A stretch of DNA of 28,799 bases from Hyphomicrobiales bacterium (lineage in GTDB: Bacteria; Pseudomonadota; Alphaproteobacteria; Rhizobiales; JAJFHC01), in the NCBI GenBank assembly GCA_021775835.1, contig JAJFHC010000038.1, positions 1 to 28,799 of the forward strand. Direction: 5' to 3'. The translations under genes were made by a program, and so were the position numbers. This document shows, piece by piece, positions 7,031 through 13,926 of this stretch (the stretch's first letter is position 1; each line of letters opens with the position of its first letter). The notes beneath the pieces were generated by a model. It was not told the DNA's origin. It worked only from the letters and a program-made list of their open reading frames with translations, and searched no databases.

Positions 7031-7414
7031 ATGAACGATTCCATGACAAGACCGGGCGTTGCCGGCTGGATCCAGTATGCCGGCCCTGACACTGCCGCCG
7101 CCAAACAATTCTACCGCGACGTCATCGGCTGGACGATTACCGACATGCCCATGCAGGACGGTTCAAGCTACGCCGGCATCATGGTCGACGACAGTCCGAT
7201 CGGAGGCTTCTCGCCGTACAATGAAGAAGTCGGCAACTGGACAGCTTTCATCACTGTCGACGATGTGGATTCTTGCGTGGTTCGGGCCACCCAGGCCGGA
7301 GGCACGGTCCTGTCCGGTCCGATGAATGCACCAGGTGTTGGCCGCATCGTGACGCTGCGCGACCCCCAGGGAGCGCGCATTGCGCTGATCACGTACGAGT
7401 GCATGCAGAACTAG
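7031..7414 (+). CDS. VOC-superfamily (glyoxalase/bleomycin-resistance-like) protein
   Basis: The 127-residue protein has two beta-alpha-beta-beta-beta modules of the vicinal-oxygen-chelate fold. The first spans about 8-58 (GWIQYAGPDTAAAKQFYRDVIGWTI); the second spans about 66-122 (WTAFITVDDVDSCVVRATQAGG, VTLRDPQGARIALIT). Such proteins act as metal-dependent lyases, isomerases or dioxygenases, or as binding proteins for antibiotics or small hydrophobic compounds. The usual metal ligands are not obvious here. The start ATG 7031 has AAGGAGA upstream. It lies 56 bases after the sigma gene on the same strand, and VOC genes are common companions of DGPF/ECF clusters. The substrate is unknown. Confidence 0.88.
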   Translation: MNDSMTRPGVAGWIQYAGPDTAAAKQFYRDVIGWTITDMPMQDGSSYAGIMVDDSPIGGFSPYNEEVGNWTAFITVDDVDSCVVRATQAGGTVLSGPMNAPGVGRIVTLRDPQGARIALITYECMQN

Positions 7415-7447
7415 CCGCCAGGCCCAGCCCCGTCGAAGGAACCAATC

Positions 7448-7840
7448 ATGGCATTTTCCCATACCGTGCTGTTCGTGGCGCTATGCGCCCTCATCCAGAC
7501 CCCCATGACGATTGTCGTGGGGCTTCAACGCCTCAGGACCGACATTCACTTCCTCGACGGCGGAGACGAGGCACTGTTGCGGCGCATGCGTGCCCACGGA
7601 AATTATACGGAAACCGTACCCATTGCCTTGCTTGCCATGGCAGCAGCAGAATACAGCGGCGCACCATCAATGCTGCTTTGGACAGGCGGCGCCTTGTTGC
7701 TTACCGGCCGCTTGGTTCACTATGCGACGGTAATGCTCGTCGGCTGGGGCAATGGCCGGGCGGTCGGCATGGCCTGCACGTTCGCCACTCTCGTGGGATT
7801 TGCTCTGTACAGTCTGCTGGCGCAGTCCGGCGCGTTGTAA
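7448..7840 (+). CDS. MAPEG-family membrane protein
   Basis: The 130-residue protein has four predicted membrane helices (about 3-26, 53-71, 75-95 and 105-125). It carries the MAPEG pattern in the loop and second helix: RRMRAHGNYTETVPIALLAMAAAE. MAPEG proteins are trimeric inner-membrane proteins, some of them glutathione transferases or peroxidases that detoxify lipophilic electrophiles. Start ATG 7448; a GAAGGA Shine-Dalgarno site lies upstream. It follows the VOC gene by 33 bases and precedes TfoX-N by 11 bases, so it is very likely in the same operon, consistent with a detoxification or stress role (inference). Confidence 0.9.
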   Translation: MAFSHTVLFVALCALIQTPMTIVVGLQRLRTDIHFLDGGDEALLRRMRAHGNYTETVPIALLAMAAAEYSGAPSMLLWTGGALLLTGRLVHYATVMLVGWGNGRAVGMACTFATLVGFALYSLLAQSGAL

Positions 7841-7851
7841 AGGAGAAGATC

Positions 7852-8217
7852 ATGGCTTTCGACGAAGACCTTGCCGACCGGTTCCGCCAGGTCCTTGAGG
7901 GACTAGCCGGCGTTTCGGAAAAACGCATGATGGGCGGACTTTGTTTTCTGCTCGACGGCAACATGATCGGCGGCGCAGATCGGACCAGAGAAGGCGCGGG
8001 ACGGTTCATGTTCCGTGTCGGCAAACACAGACATGAGGAGGCCTTGTCACGAACCGGCGCCGCAATCATGGAAATGGGCGGCAGACGCATGAGCGGCATG
8101 ATTTTCGTCGACGCAGACAGTTGCAGTGCCGACGCCCTGAAGGACTGGATGTCCTACACGCTCGAATTCACGACAACGCTGCCACCAAAACAACATCATG
8201 CATTGAGGATCGATTGA
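7852..8217 (+). CDS. TfoX/Sxy N-terminal-domain protein
   Basis: The 121-residue protein matches the stand-alone TfoX N-terminal domain: LADRFRQVLEGLAGVSEKRMMGGLCFLLDGNMIGG, and later MSGMIFVDAD and LKDWMSYTLEF. The C-terminal TfoX domain found in competence regulators is absent, so calling it a competence factor would be unsafe. The same domain occurs alone in many bacteria with unknown function. AGGAGA lies six bases upstream of the ATG. The stop is one base before the start of the DUF2461 gene, so the two are co-translated. Confidence 0.9.
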   Translation: MAFDEDLADRFRQVLEGLAGVSEKRMMGGLCFLLDGNMIGGADRTREGAGRFMFRVGKHRHEEALSRTGAAIMEMGGRRMSGMIFVDADSCSADALKDWMSYTLEFTTTLPPKQHHALRID

Positions 8218-8218
8218 T

Positions 8219-8890
8219 ATGGAAAAATCGACTTTTCGGGGCTTCCCTCCTGAGACGGTTGAGTTCCTGAAGGCGCTGAACGCCAACAACAACCGCGACT
8301 GGTTTCAGGCAAACAAGAAAACCTATGAGCAAGACTACAAGAAACCTGCCAGAACATTCAGCGCCGCAATGACCGGTGAACTCGAACTGCTGACCGGCAT
8401 CCCCCATTCTTCGATGGTTTTCCGCATAAACCGGGACCTGCGCTTTTCCAAGGACAAGACGCCCTACAATGCACACCTGCACATATCCTTCATCCCCAAA
8501 TGCGATCAGGCCTCGCCGCCCTGCTGGTTTTTTGGACTGGACACGGAACGCCTGACACTGGGTGCAGGCGTGTTCGGGTTCGACAAGACACTCCTTGAGG
8601 CCTTCAGGGACCGTATCAACAGTCCTGACGGTGACGTTCTCGAGAAACACCTGAAGAGCTTGCGCTCAGAAGGGATAAGGATCAGCGATCCCGATCTTCA
8701 ACGCGTACCCGCCGGCTATCCCAAGGACCACCGCCACGCCGACCTGTTGCGTCACAAGGGCCTTTCAGCCTGGTCTGATTTTCAAGGCACGGACGCTGCC
8801 ATCGGCAACGGCATGATGACATCATGCCTCAATGCATTCACCCGTCTGCGACCTCTATTTGACTGGCTGATGGAGTCGGCGCTGAAATGA
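8219..8890 (+). CDS. DUF2461-family protein
   Basis: The 223-residue protein has the DUF2461 (TIGR02453-type) signature. The N-terminal FRGFPPETVEFLKALNANNN is followed by DWFQANKKTYEQDYKKPA, then FRINRDLRFSKDKTPYNAHL and a C-terminal YPKDHRHADLLRHKGLSAW. The conserved Arg, Asp and Lys in the RDxRFSKDKTPY motif suggest a nucleic-acid or phosphate-binding site, but no activity is established for the family. It is the last gene of the ECF42 operon, with ATG one base after the TfoX-N stop. No obvious terminator follows before the opposite-strand tRNA. Confidence 0.93.
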   Translation: MEKSTFRGFPPETVEFLKALNANNNRDWFQANKKTYEQDYKKPARTFSAAMTGELELLTGIPHSSMVFRINRDLRFSKDKTPYNAHLHISFIPKCDQASPPCWFFGLDTERLTLGAGVFGFDKTLLEAFRDRINSPDGDVLEKHLKSLRSEGIRISDPDLQRVPAGYPKDHRHADLLRHKGLSAWSDFQGTDAAIGNGMMTSCLNAFTRLRPLFDWLMESALK

Positions 8891-8975
8891 AAGCTAGGGA
8901 GCGTTGCCCAACAGCCGGAATTCCCGGGGCCGAATGGGCGCAATTGCTGAATGCCAATTCCCACATTAGGGAGAA

Positions 8976-9062
8976 TGGTGCGGCCGAGAAGACTCGAACT
9001 TCCACGGGTTTTACCCCACAGCGACCTCAACGCTGCGCGTCTACCAGTTCCGCCACGGCCGC
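8976..9062 (-). tRNA. tRNA-Leu (anticodon GAG)
   Basis: The minus strand folds into a class II tRNA of 87 nt including an encoded CCA (8978-8976). The acceptor stem is GCGGCCG/CGGCCGC with discriminator A. The D arm is followed by anticodon stem CAGCG/CGCTG with loop TTGAGGT, so the anticodon GAG is at 9028-9026. A long variable arm, typical of leucine tRNAs, and a GTTCGAGTC T-loop follow. It reads CUC and CUU codons. Confidence 0.97.
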
Positions 9063-9083
9063 CCGTATTCGACTGGTGCGCCG

Positions 9084-9112
9084 GATGTATCAAATCCTGA
9101 CGCATCGAACAA
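9084..9112 (-). promoter_or_regulatory. Candidate promoter of tRNA-Leu
   Basis: On the minus strand, TTGTTC (9112-9107) and TACATC (9089-9084) are separated by 17 bases and would start transcription about 15 bases before the tRNA 5' end. The boxes match the consensus only moderately. The FliN-like gene just upstream could alternatively provide read-through. Confidence 0.3.
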
Positions 9113-9151
9113 GCACTCAATTCGCTATCTGGAGATTATTTCAGGACAATT

Positions 9152-9394
9152 TCAACGATCGTGATCAGACCTGGCGAGTATTTCCGACACTTCTACGGCG
9201 ATCTTGTCGTCACTGACGACGATCTCGCCCATCGCGACGGGTATATTGTTAGCCAGGACATGAACTTGGTCGTCCTCGTGGGTCTCAAGCTCGATCACGG
9301 CACCACGGCCCATACGCAAAAGCTGCTGGATTGGCATCCGGGTACGCCCCAACACAACGGCAATCTCAATGGAAACACCGGTTACACTATTCAC
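9152..9394 (-). CDS. Orphan SpoA-domain protein, FliN-like (80 aa)
   Basis: The product is almost entirely one SpoA (FliN/YscQ C-terminal) domain: VSIEIAVVLGRTRMPIQQLL, then MGRGAVIELETHEDDQVHVL, ANNIPVAMGEIVVSDDKIAVEV and SEIL. This matches the flagellar motor-switch FliN core, which forms the C-ring base and binds FliM and FliH. I chose GTG 9394 because GGAGG lies six bases upstream and the product then begins just before the domain. The frame also extends to 9463, where no good ribosome site exists. Normal FliN has an N-terminal extension and sits in a flagellar cluster; no other flagellar gene is visible here. It may be a second FliN, a switch-complex modulator or a type III-like component. 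Confidence 0.8.
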   Translation of the reverse strand: MNSVTGVSIEIAVVLGRTRMPIQQLLRMGRGAVIELETHEDDQVHVLANNIPVAMGEIVVSDDKIAVEVSEILARSDHDR

Positions 9395-9506
9395 GAATGA
9401 CCTCCGAACCCTTAAAAGGACAGGCACCACTGACATCAGCGTCCATGAAACCCACACTTCCATTTTATGGTTACCAGTTCGTTAACCCGTCGCACCGGAC
9501 AACAAA

Positions 9507-10265
9507 ATGCCAATCACAATACCTCACCAGACCAGGGACCGTCTGCCCGATGAACCGGCATTGCACAGGGATGGCAGGCCGGTGGAATGGTGCACCAGCG
9601 ATGGACTGGTTCCCTATGACGAAGCCCTGCAGGCAATGGAGCACCACGCGGCGTTGATTTCCGAAGGCAAGGCCGCTGAGCGCGTCTGGCTTCTGGAGCA
9701 CCCTCCCCTATACACAGCCGGCACGAGTGCCGACGCCGCCGACCTTATCGACCCGGCACGGTTTCCGGTACACAAGACCGGCCGCGGCGGTCAGTACACC
9801 TATCACGGGCCGGGCCAGAGGGTCGCCTACGTTATGCTGGACCTGAAGGCCCGACGGCCCGACGTCCGTGTCTTTGTCGCCGATTTGGAACGATGGATAA
9901 TTTCAACGCTGCAACACTTCAACGTGACCGGTGAGCGCCGTGAAGACCGGGTCGGCGTCTGGGTAGCACGGCCCGATCTGGAGTTTGGCCGCGAGGACAA
10001 GATCGCCGCCATCGGTATCCGCATCCGCAAGTGGGTGACTTTCCACGGCATCAGTCTCAACGTCGATCCGGATCTGGAGCACTTCTCCGGGATCGTGCCA
10101 TGCGGTGTCCAGCACCACGGTGTCACAAGCCTTGTGGACCTGGGACTGCCGGTCACCATGGCCGATGCGGACCTAGCCCTCAAAGAGGGCTTTGAAACGG
10201 TGTTCGGACCGACGGTTCAGTCGAAAGCGTCTGCTGCAGCACCACCGAGAGGATCCGGCCCATAG
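9507..10265 (+). CDS. lipB: Lipoyl(octanoyl) transferase LipB
   Basis: The 252-residue enzyme transfers octanoyl from acyl carrier protein to the lipoyl domains of E2 and H proteins in the cytosol. The signature [12 protein letters not shown] (about 93-104) is intact. The catalytic Cys199 (SGIVPCGV) and Lys165 ([11 protein letters not shown]) are present, 34 residues apart as in the E. coli enzyme. Length is normal, with a low-complexity Ala/Pro/Ser/Gly tail (about 236-252). That tail is encoded by the 49 bases overlapping the convergent DUF805 gene. The ATG at 9507 lacks a strong Shine-Dalgarno site. The gene is divergent from the FliN-like gene across 112 bp. Confidence 0.95.
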   Translation: MPITIPHQTRDRLPDEPALHRDGRPVEWCTSDGLVPYDEALQAMEHHAALISEGKAAERVWLLEHPPLYTAGTSADAADLIDPARFPVHKTGRGGQYTYHGPGQRVAYVMLDLKARRPDVRVFVADLERWIISTLQHFNVTGERREDRVGVWVARPDLEFGREDKIAAIGIRIRKWVTFHGISLNVDPDLEHFSGIVPCGVQHHGVTSLVDLGLPVTMADADLALKEGFETVFGPTVQSKASAAAPPRGSGP

Positions 10266-10573
10266 TCGTTTGACCCTTTCGTACCCTCGAATATACCCAG
10301 GTCAACGATCGCCCAAATTAGGCCCACGATCGGAATGAGCAGGAGCAGGCACCACCAACCGGATTTGCCACGGTCATGGCATCTCTTGATATAGACGCAA
10401 AGCCCAGGATAGATCATCGCCAGTGCAATCAGAATTGCAATAATCCCGTCACCCAGTATCAGTGAAACGACAATGTTGGCCACAAACAGGATAATGACGC
10501 CGATCCAGAACGGTTGGCGATTAATGCGGCCTTCAAAGGACAAAAAAAGATTTTTCCAGTCCAACTGGTCCAT
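10217..10573 (-). CDS. DUF805-family inner-membrane protein
   Basis: The 118-residue protein has the DUF805 start ([19 protein letters not shown]), three to four membrane helices (about 20-45, 45-60 and 75-95) and the family motif [13 protein letters not shown]. The ending NDYGPDPLG is also typical. Function is unknown; related YhaH/YhaI-type proteins are small inner-membrane proteins. ATG 10573 has a strong GAGGGGA Shine-Dalgarno site. Its last 49 bases overlap the end of lipB in antisense, so both C-terminal tails are tied to one sequence. Confidence 0.93.
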   Translation of the reverse strand: MDQLDWKNLFLSFEGRINRQPFWIGVIILFVANIVVSLILGDGIIAILIALAMIYPGLCVYIKRCHDRGKSGWWCLLLLIPIVGLIWAIVDLGIFEGTKGSNDYGPDPLGGAAADAFD

Positions 10574-10692
10574 GTTCCCCTCCTCTTGATACGTCCCGTA
10601 GCAATCATCCGCTCACCAGATGAGTCGGAATGTGACAGCCTAACACTGAACACCGGGGATATGTCAAAGCTGGGGCAGGATGAGGCGCCGGG

Positions 10693-10950
10693 CTATTCGA
10701 TGGCCGACAAGGCTCCACCATCATGAAGCTCTGGTGCAGGACGGTGGCGCCGGCGGGCCACTACCGCACGCTCATGGAGCCGGTTGATAATCCCGCTGGC
10801 GGCGCTTTCAAACAAAAAGGGGAAAACAGCGTGTGTCACGCACACAACAAAACCAGCAAGCATCCATGCGGCGAACGACAGACTTGCGAACATGTGCTGG
10901 CCATACGTCTCGCCAACAGATGACGGATGATCTGTGAAAAACTTGTCCAT
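10693..10950 (-). CDS. DUF6356-family small membrane protein (copy 2)
   Basis: The 85-residue protein begins MDKFFTDHPSSVGETYGQHM, the DUF6356 signature. A hydrophobic segment (about 25-50, SFAAWMLAGFVVCVTHAVFPFLF) and a basic ending with INRLHERAVV follow. A GAGGA Shine-Dalgarno site precedes ATG 10950. It is a paralogue of the product of 11024-11284 (DHPSSVGETYGQH versus RHLESVDETYFQH; VTHAVFPFLFE versus VHAVCPFLFE). The two genes are tandem, 73 bases apart, and probably co-transcribed. No function is known for the family; the fold looks like a single-pass or re-entrant inner-membrane protein. Confidence 0.85.
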   Translation of the reverse strand: MDKFFTDHPSSVGETYGQHMFASLSFAAWMLAGFVVCVTHAVFPFLFESAASGIINRLHERAVVARRRHRPAPELHDGGALSAIE

Positions 10951-11023
10951 GGCACCCGTTCCTCCTCGGTTGAAGGAAATGGTGCGCTCAAATGGTTAGC
11001 GATGTGTAAACGGCAAGAGTTGT

Positions 11024-11284
11024 TCAGCGGACCTGGGCTGCAGAAGAATCGCCGGTCTGGACGTCCTGCCGGTGGCTGAGGTTTGAGCGGTTCACAACCA
11101 TGCGGTCGTGAAGCCTTTCGATGATACGACTGCCGCTGCGTTCGAACAGAAACGGACAGACGGCGTGAACCAGACAAAGGATCGTCCCCAGTGCCATCCA
11201 GCCTGAGAAGGACGCAGCATGGGTGAGATGCTGAAAATAGGTTTCATCAACTGATTCAAGATGCCGTGTGAAAAGTCCGTTCAT
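11024..11284 (-). CDS. DUF6356-family small membrane protein (copy 1)
   Basis: The 86-residue protein starts MNGLFTRHLESVDETYFQHL. It has a hydrophobic stretch at about 27-48 (FSGWMALGTILCLVHAVCPF) and RIIERLHDRMVV before a polar tail. It has diverged from the canonical DHPxSVGETY motif (RHLESVDETY), while its paralogue at 10693-10950 keeps it, which suggests the copies do different jobs or that one is relaxing. It is the first gene of the pair and is divergent from the Lrp/AsnC gene across an AT-rich 123-bp spacer, so that regulator may control it. Confidence 0.83.
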   Translation of the reverse strand: MNGLFTRHLESVDETYFQHLTHAASFSGWMALGTILCLVHAVCPFLFERSGSRIIERLHDRMVVNRSNLSHRQDVQTGDSSAAQVR

Positions 11285-11366
11285 GGTCGCGCCCTCTGTT
11301 TCCGATGAGGCGCATCATGCCCAATTTCAAATGAAAAGTGTTTTCGTTCTTTTCGTACATATTGCG

Positions 11367-11394
11367 AATTATTGGAAAATTATTTCTCTATAGT
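11367..11394 (+). promoter_or_regulatory. Promoter/operator region of the Lrp-type gene with phased AATTATT repeats
   Basis: TATAGT (11389-11394) is a good -10 box but has only a weak -35. AATTATT occurs twice, at 11367-11373 and 11378-11384, offset by 11 bases (about one helical turn), immediately upstream of the -10. Lrp/AsnC proteins bind AT-rich phased sites, so this is a plausible autoregulatory operator. Transcription would start about 7 bases before the ATG. Confidence 0.4.
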
Positions 11395-11407
11395 GTAAAT
11401 AGTTAGA

Positions 11408-11869
11408 ATGGATTCTACAGATCGAAAAATATTACGCGAACTTCAAAGCGACTCAGACCGACCGGTTTCAGCGATTGCTCAAGCTGTGGGTCTCAGCACA
11501 ACACCATGCTGGCGCCGCATCCAGAACATGGAGAAGTCCGGGCTGATCAAGCGTCGGGTGGCGCTGCTCGATCGCAAGGCACTGAATGTCGGTGTTACCG
11601 TATTCGTCAACATCAAGACGAACGCCCATTCCGCACAGTGGCTTGAAGAGTTTGCCCTGCGTATTTCCGAGATTGAGGAAGTCGTCGAGTTCTACCGCAT
11701 GAGCGGTAATGTGGATTACATGTTGCGCATCGTCGTGCCCGACATAGATGCCTATGACGGTGTCTACAAAAGCCTGATCGAGATTCCTGGACTGGGGGAT
11801 GTGAGTTCGGCATTTGCCATGGAAGAGATCAAGTACACGACCGAACTGCCACTCGGTTATGCGTCATAA
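11408..11869 (+). CDS. Lrp/AsnC-family transcriptional regulator
   Basis: The 153-residue protein has an N-terminal winged HTH (about 1-60: MDSTDRKILRELQSDSDRPV, AQAVGLSTTPCWRRIQNMEK, GLIKRRVALLD) and a C-terminal RAM/ligand-binding domain (about 65-145: VEFYRMSGNVDYMLRIVVPD, LIEIPGLGDVSSAFAMEEIK). Such octameric or dimeric regulators sense amino acids and often control the adjacent divergent gene, here the DUF6356 pair. The start is fixed by the canonical DxxDRKILRELQ beginning. There is almost no Shine-Dalgarno site, and the probable -10 at 11389-11394 leaves a very short leader. The gene is convergent with pccA (23 bp between stops). Confidence 0.95.
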   Translation: MDSTDRKILRELQSDSDRPVSAIAQAVGLSTTPCWRRIQNMEKSGLIKRRVALLDRKALNVGVTVFVNIKTNAHSAQWLEEFALRISEIEEVVEFYRMSGNVDYMLRIVVPDIDAYDGVYKSLIEIPGLGDVSSAFAMEEIKYTTELPLGYAS

Positions 11870-11892
11870 ATCAACCGGAACAGGCCGCAGTG

Positions 11893-13899
11893 TCAGTCGA
11901 ATTCCATGATCACTTCGTCAACCGCGAGGATATCTCCTGGGCCACAAAGGATCTCGCCGACCGAGACGTCGCGTTCGGCCCGCAGGATATTCTCCATCTT
12001 CATGGCTTCAACGACACACAGGACTTCGCCGGCCTTGACGGACTGCCCTGGCTCCACGGCTATTGAGACCACGAGCCCAGGCATTGGACACAGAAGCATC
12101 TTCGAGGTATCCGGGGGCAGTTTGACTGGCATGAGAGCCGCAAGCTCGGCTTCCTGTTCGGTGAAGACGAAGAAATCCTCTTCGATACCCCGGTGGGTAA
12201 GCCGGTAGCCGTTCAGAACGCGCGAGACCTGGATGGCAAAGGCCCGACCGTTGACCTTGCCGCGCCAAACAGGTTGTCCCGGAACCCAAGTGGTCTCGAC
12301 AACCGATTCGATATCCCCGTCCCCATGTGCTACACGAATGAACGGTCCGTCATCCACGATGTCGACCACGTGGTTCTCCCGCCCGATCTGGACGACACGG
12401 CGCTTGGCGAACTCCACACGGCGGCCACCGAGTTGACCGGTAATGTGGCGCTTGCGCTCGTTTTCTTTATGATCCAGCCCAGCGACAACGGCCACCAGTC
12501 GGCGTTTGAATTTTTCCTTGAGTTCTGCCCCCGTAAACCCATCCGGGTACTCCTCGGCGATAAACGCCGTCGTGAGCCGGCCGTCCTTCCAGCGCGGATG
12601 AGCCATCAAAGCAGCCAGGAACGGGATGTTATGCTGAATTCCTTCTATGTGAAAAGCATCCAGAGCGTCCGACATGTGTGCAATCGCAGCGTCGCGGTCA
12701 GGTCCGTGGGTACACAGCTTCGCGATCATCGGATCGTAGTAGACCGATATCTCTCCGCCCTCGAATACGCCTGTGTCGTTACGCACGGTGAGCCCGTCTT
12801 CATCACGGCCCTCTTCCGGCGGCCGATATCGCACAAGCCGGCCCGTGGACGGGAGGAAGTTGCGATAGGGGTCTTCTGCGTAAATCCGGCTTTCAACCGC
12901 CCAACCGGTCAGGGTTATGTCGTCTTGTTCCAGTTCGAGTGTTTCGCCCGCCGCCACGCGGATCATCTGCTCCACCAAGTCGACGCCCGTAATCAGTTCC
13001 GTCACCGGATGTTCGACCTGAAGCCTGGTATTCATCTCCAGGAAAAAGAAATTACGTTCAGCGTCGACAATGAATTCCACCGTGCCGGCACTCTCGTAAT
13101 CGACGGCCTTCGCCAGGGCCACGGACTGCTCACCCATGGCCCGTCGGGTTTCCTCGTCAAGGAACGGGCTCGGTGCCTCCTCGATTACTTTCTGGTTGCG
13201 GCGCTGGATCGAACACTCGCGTTCTCCCAGGTAGATCGCATTGCCGTGCTTGTCTCCCAGCACCTGTATCTCGATGTGGCGGGGTTCGGTAATGAACTTT
13301 TCGACAAACACCCTGTCGTCGCCGAAGCTTGAACGGGCTTCCGACATCGACGATTCAAAACCTTCCGCGACCTCGTCGCGGGAATTGGCAATCCGCATGC
13401 CCTTGCCGCCGCCGCCTGCGGATGCCTTGATCATCACCGGATAGCCAATGTCGTCGGCGATCCTGACCGCCTCGTCCGCATCGGCAATCACGCCGAGGTA
13501 TCCCGGAACGGTGTTGACATTGGCCTCATTGGCAAACTTCTTGGACGCGATCTTGTCGCCCATGACCTCGATCGCCTTGATGTTGGGACCGATGAAAGCG
13601 ATGCCGGCATCCGCCAGCGCCTTGGCAAAAGCGGCATTTTCAGACAGAAATCCATATCCTGGATGTACCGCTTCCGCCCCCGTCTCGCGGACCGCCTTGA
13701 GGATATTCTCGATCACCAGATACGATTGAGTCGCCGCTGCCGGGCCGATGTTGACAGCTTCGTCTGCCATAGAGACATGCAAGGCCTTGGCATCGGCGTC
13801 CGAATAGACAGCCACCGTCGCAATGCCCATCCGGCGCGCGGTCTTGATCACCCGGCAGGCAATCTCACCTCTGTTGGCAATCAGTATCTTCTTGAACAT
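11893..13899 (-). CDS. pccA: Acyl-CoA (probably propionyl-CoA) carboxylase alpha subunit: biotin carboxylase + biotin carrier
   Basis: The 668-residue protein has an N-terminal biotin carboxylase (about 1-450). Its ATP-grasp glycine loop KASAGGGGKGMRIA, EKFITEPRHIEIQVLGD, GERECSIQRRNQK and EMNTRLQVEHPVTE are all intact. A linker/BT domain follows, then a C-terminal biotinyl domain with CVVEAMKMEN (biotinyl Lys634). It carboxylates biotin with bicarbonate and ATP; the beta subunit then transfers the carboxyl group to acyl-CoA. The partner gene pccB lies 27 bases upstream. The pair fits propionyl-CoA carboxylase of the methylmalonyl pathway used for odd-chain fatty acids, valine and isoleucine. 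A closely related acetyl-CoA or methylcrotonyl-CoA specificity cannot be fully excluded from sequence. Confidence 0.93.
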   Translation of the reverse strand: MFKKILIANRGEIACRVIKTARRMGIATVAVYSDADAKALHVSMADEAVNIGPAAATQSYLVIENILKAVRETGAEAVHPGYGFLSENAAFAKALADAGIAFIGPNIKAIEVMGDKIASKKFANEANVNTVPGYLGVIADADEAVRIADDIGYPVMIKASAGGGGKGMRIANSRDEVAEGFESSMSEARSSFGDDRVFVEKFITEPRHIEIQVLGDKHGNAIYLGERECSIQRRNQKVIEEAPSPFLDEETRRAMGEQSVALAKAVDYESAGTVEFIVDAERNFFFLEMNTRLQVEHPVTELITGVDLVEQMIRVAAGETLELEQDDITLTGWAVESRIYAEDPYRNFLPSTGRLVRYRPPEEGRDEDGLTVRNDTGVFEGGEISVYYDPMIAKLCTHGPDRDAAIAHMSDALDAFHIEGIQHNIPFLAALMAHPRWKDGRLTTAFIAEEYPDGFTGAELKEKFKRRLVAVVAGLDHKENERKRHITGQLGGRRVEFAKRRVVQIGRENHVVDIVDDGPFIRVAHGDGDIESVVETTWVPGQPVWRGKVNGRAFAIQVSRVLNGYRLTHRGIEEDFFVFTEQEAELAALMPVKLPPDTSKMLLCPMPGLVVSIAVEPGQSVKAGEVLCVVEAMKMENILRAERDVSVGEILCGPGDILAVDEVIMEFD

Positions 13900-13926
13900 G
13901 AATGTTTCCCCGACATGCGTATTCCG

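Noticed and set aside
7273..8217. Plus-strand 314-residue frame apparently fusing VOC, MAPEG and TfoX regions
   Set aside because: Only its last part is a real gene (TfoX-N from 7852); the upstream part is an out-of-frame reading of the VOC and MAPEG genes.
12193..13332. Plus-strand 379-residue open frame
   Set aside because: It is antisense to pccA, whose motifs are intact along the whole stretch; long antisense frames are common in GC-rich genes.
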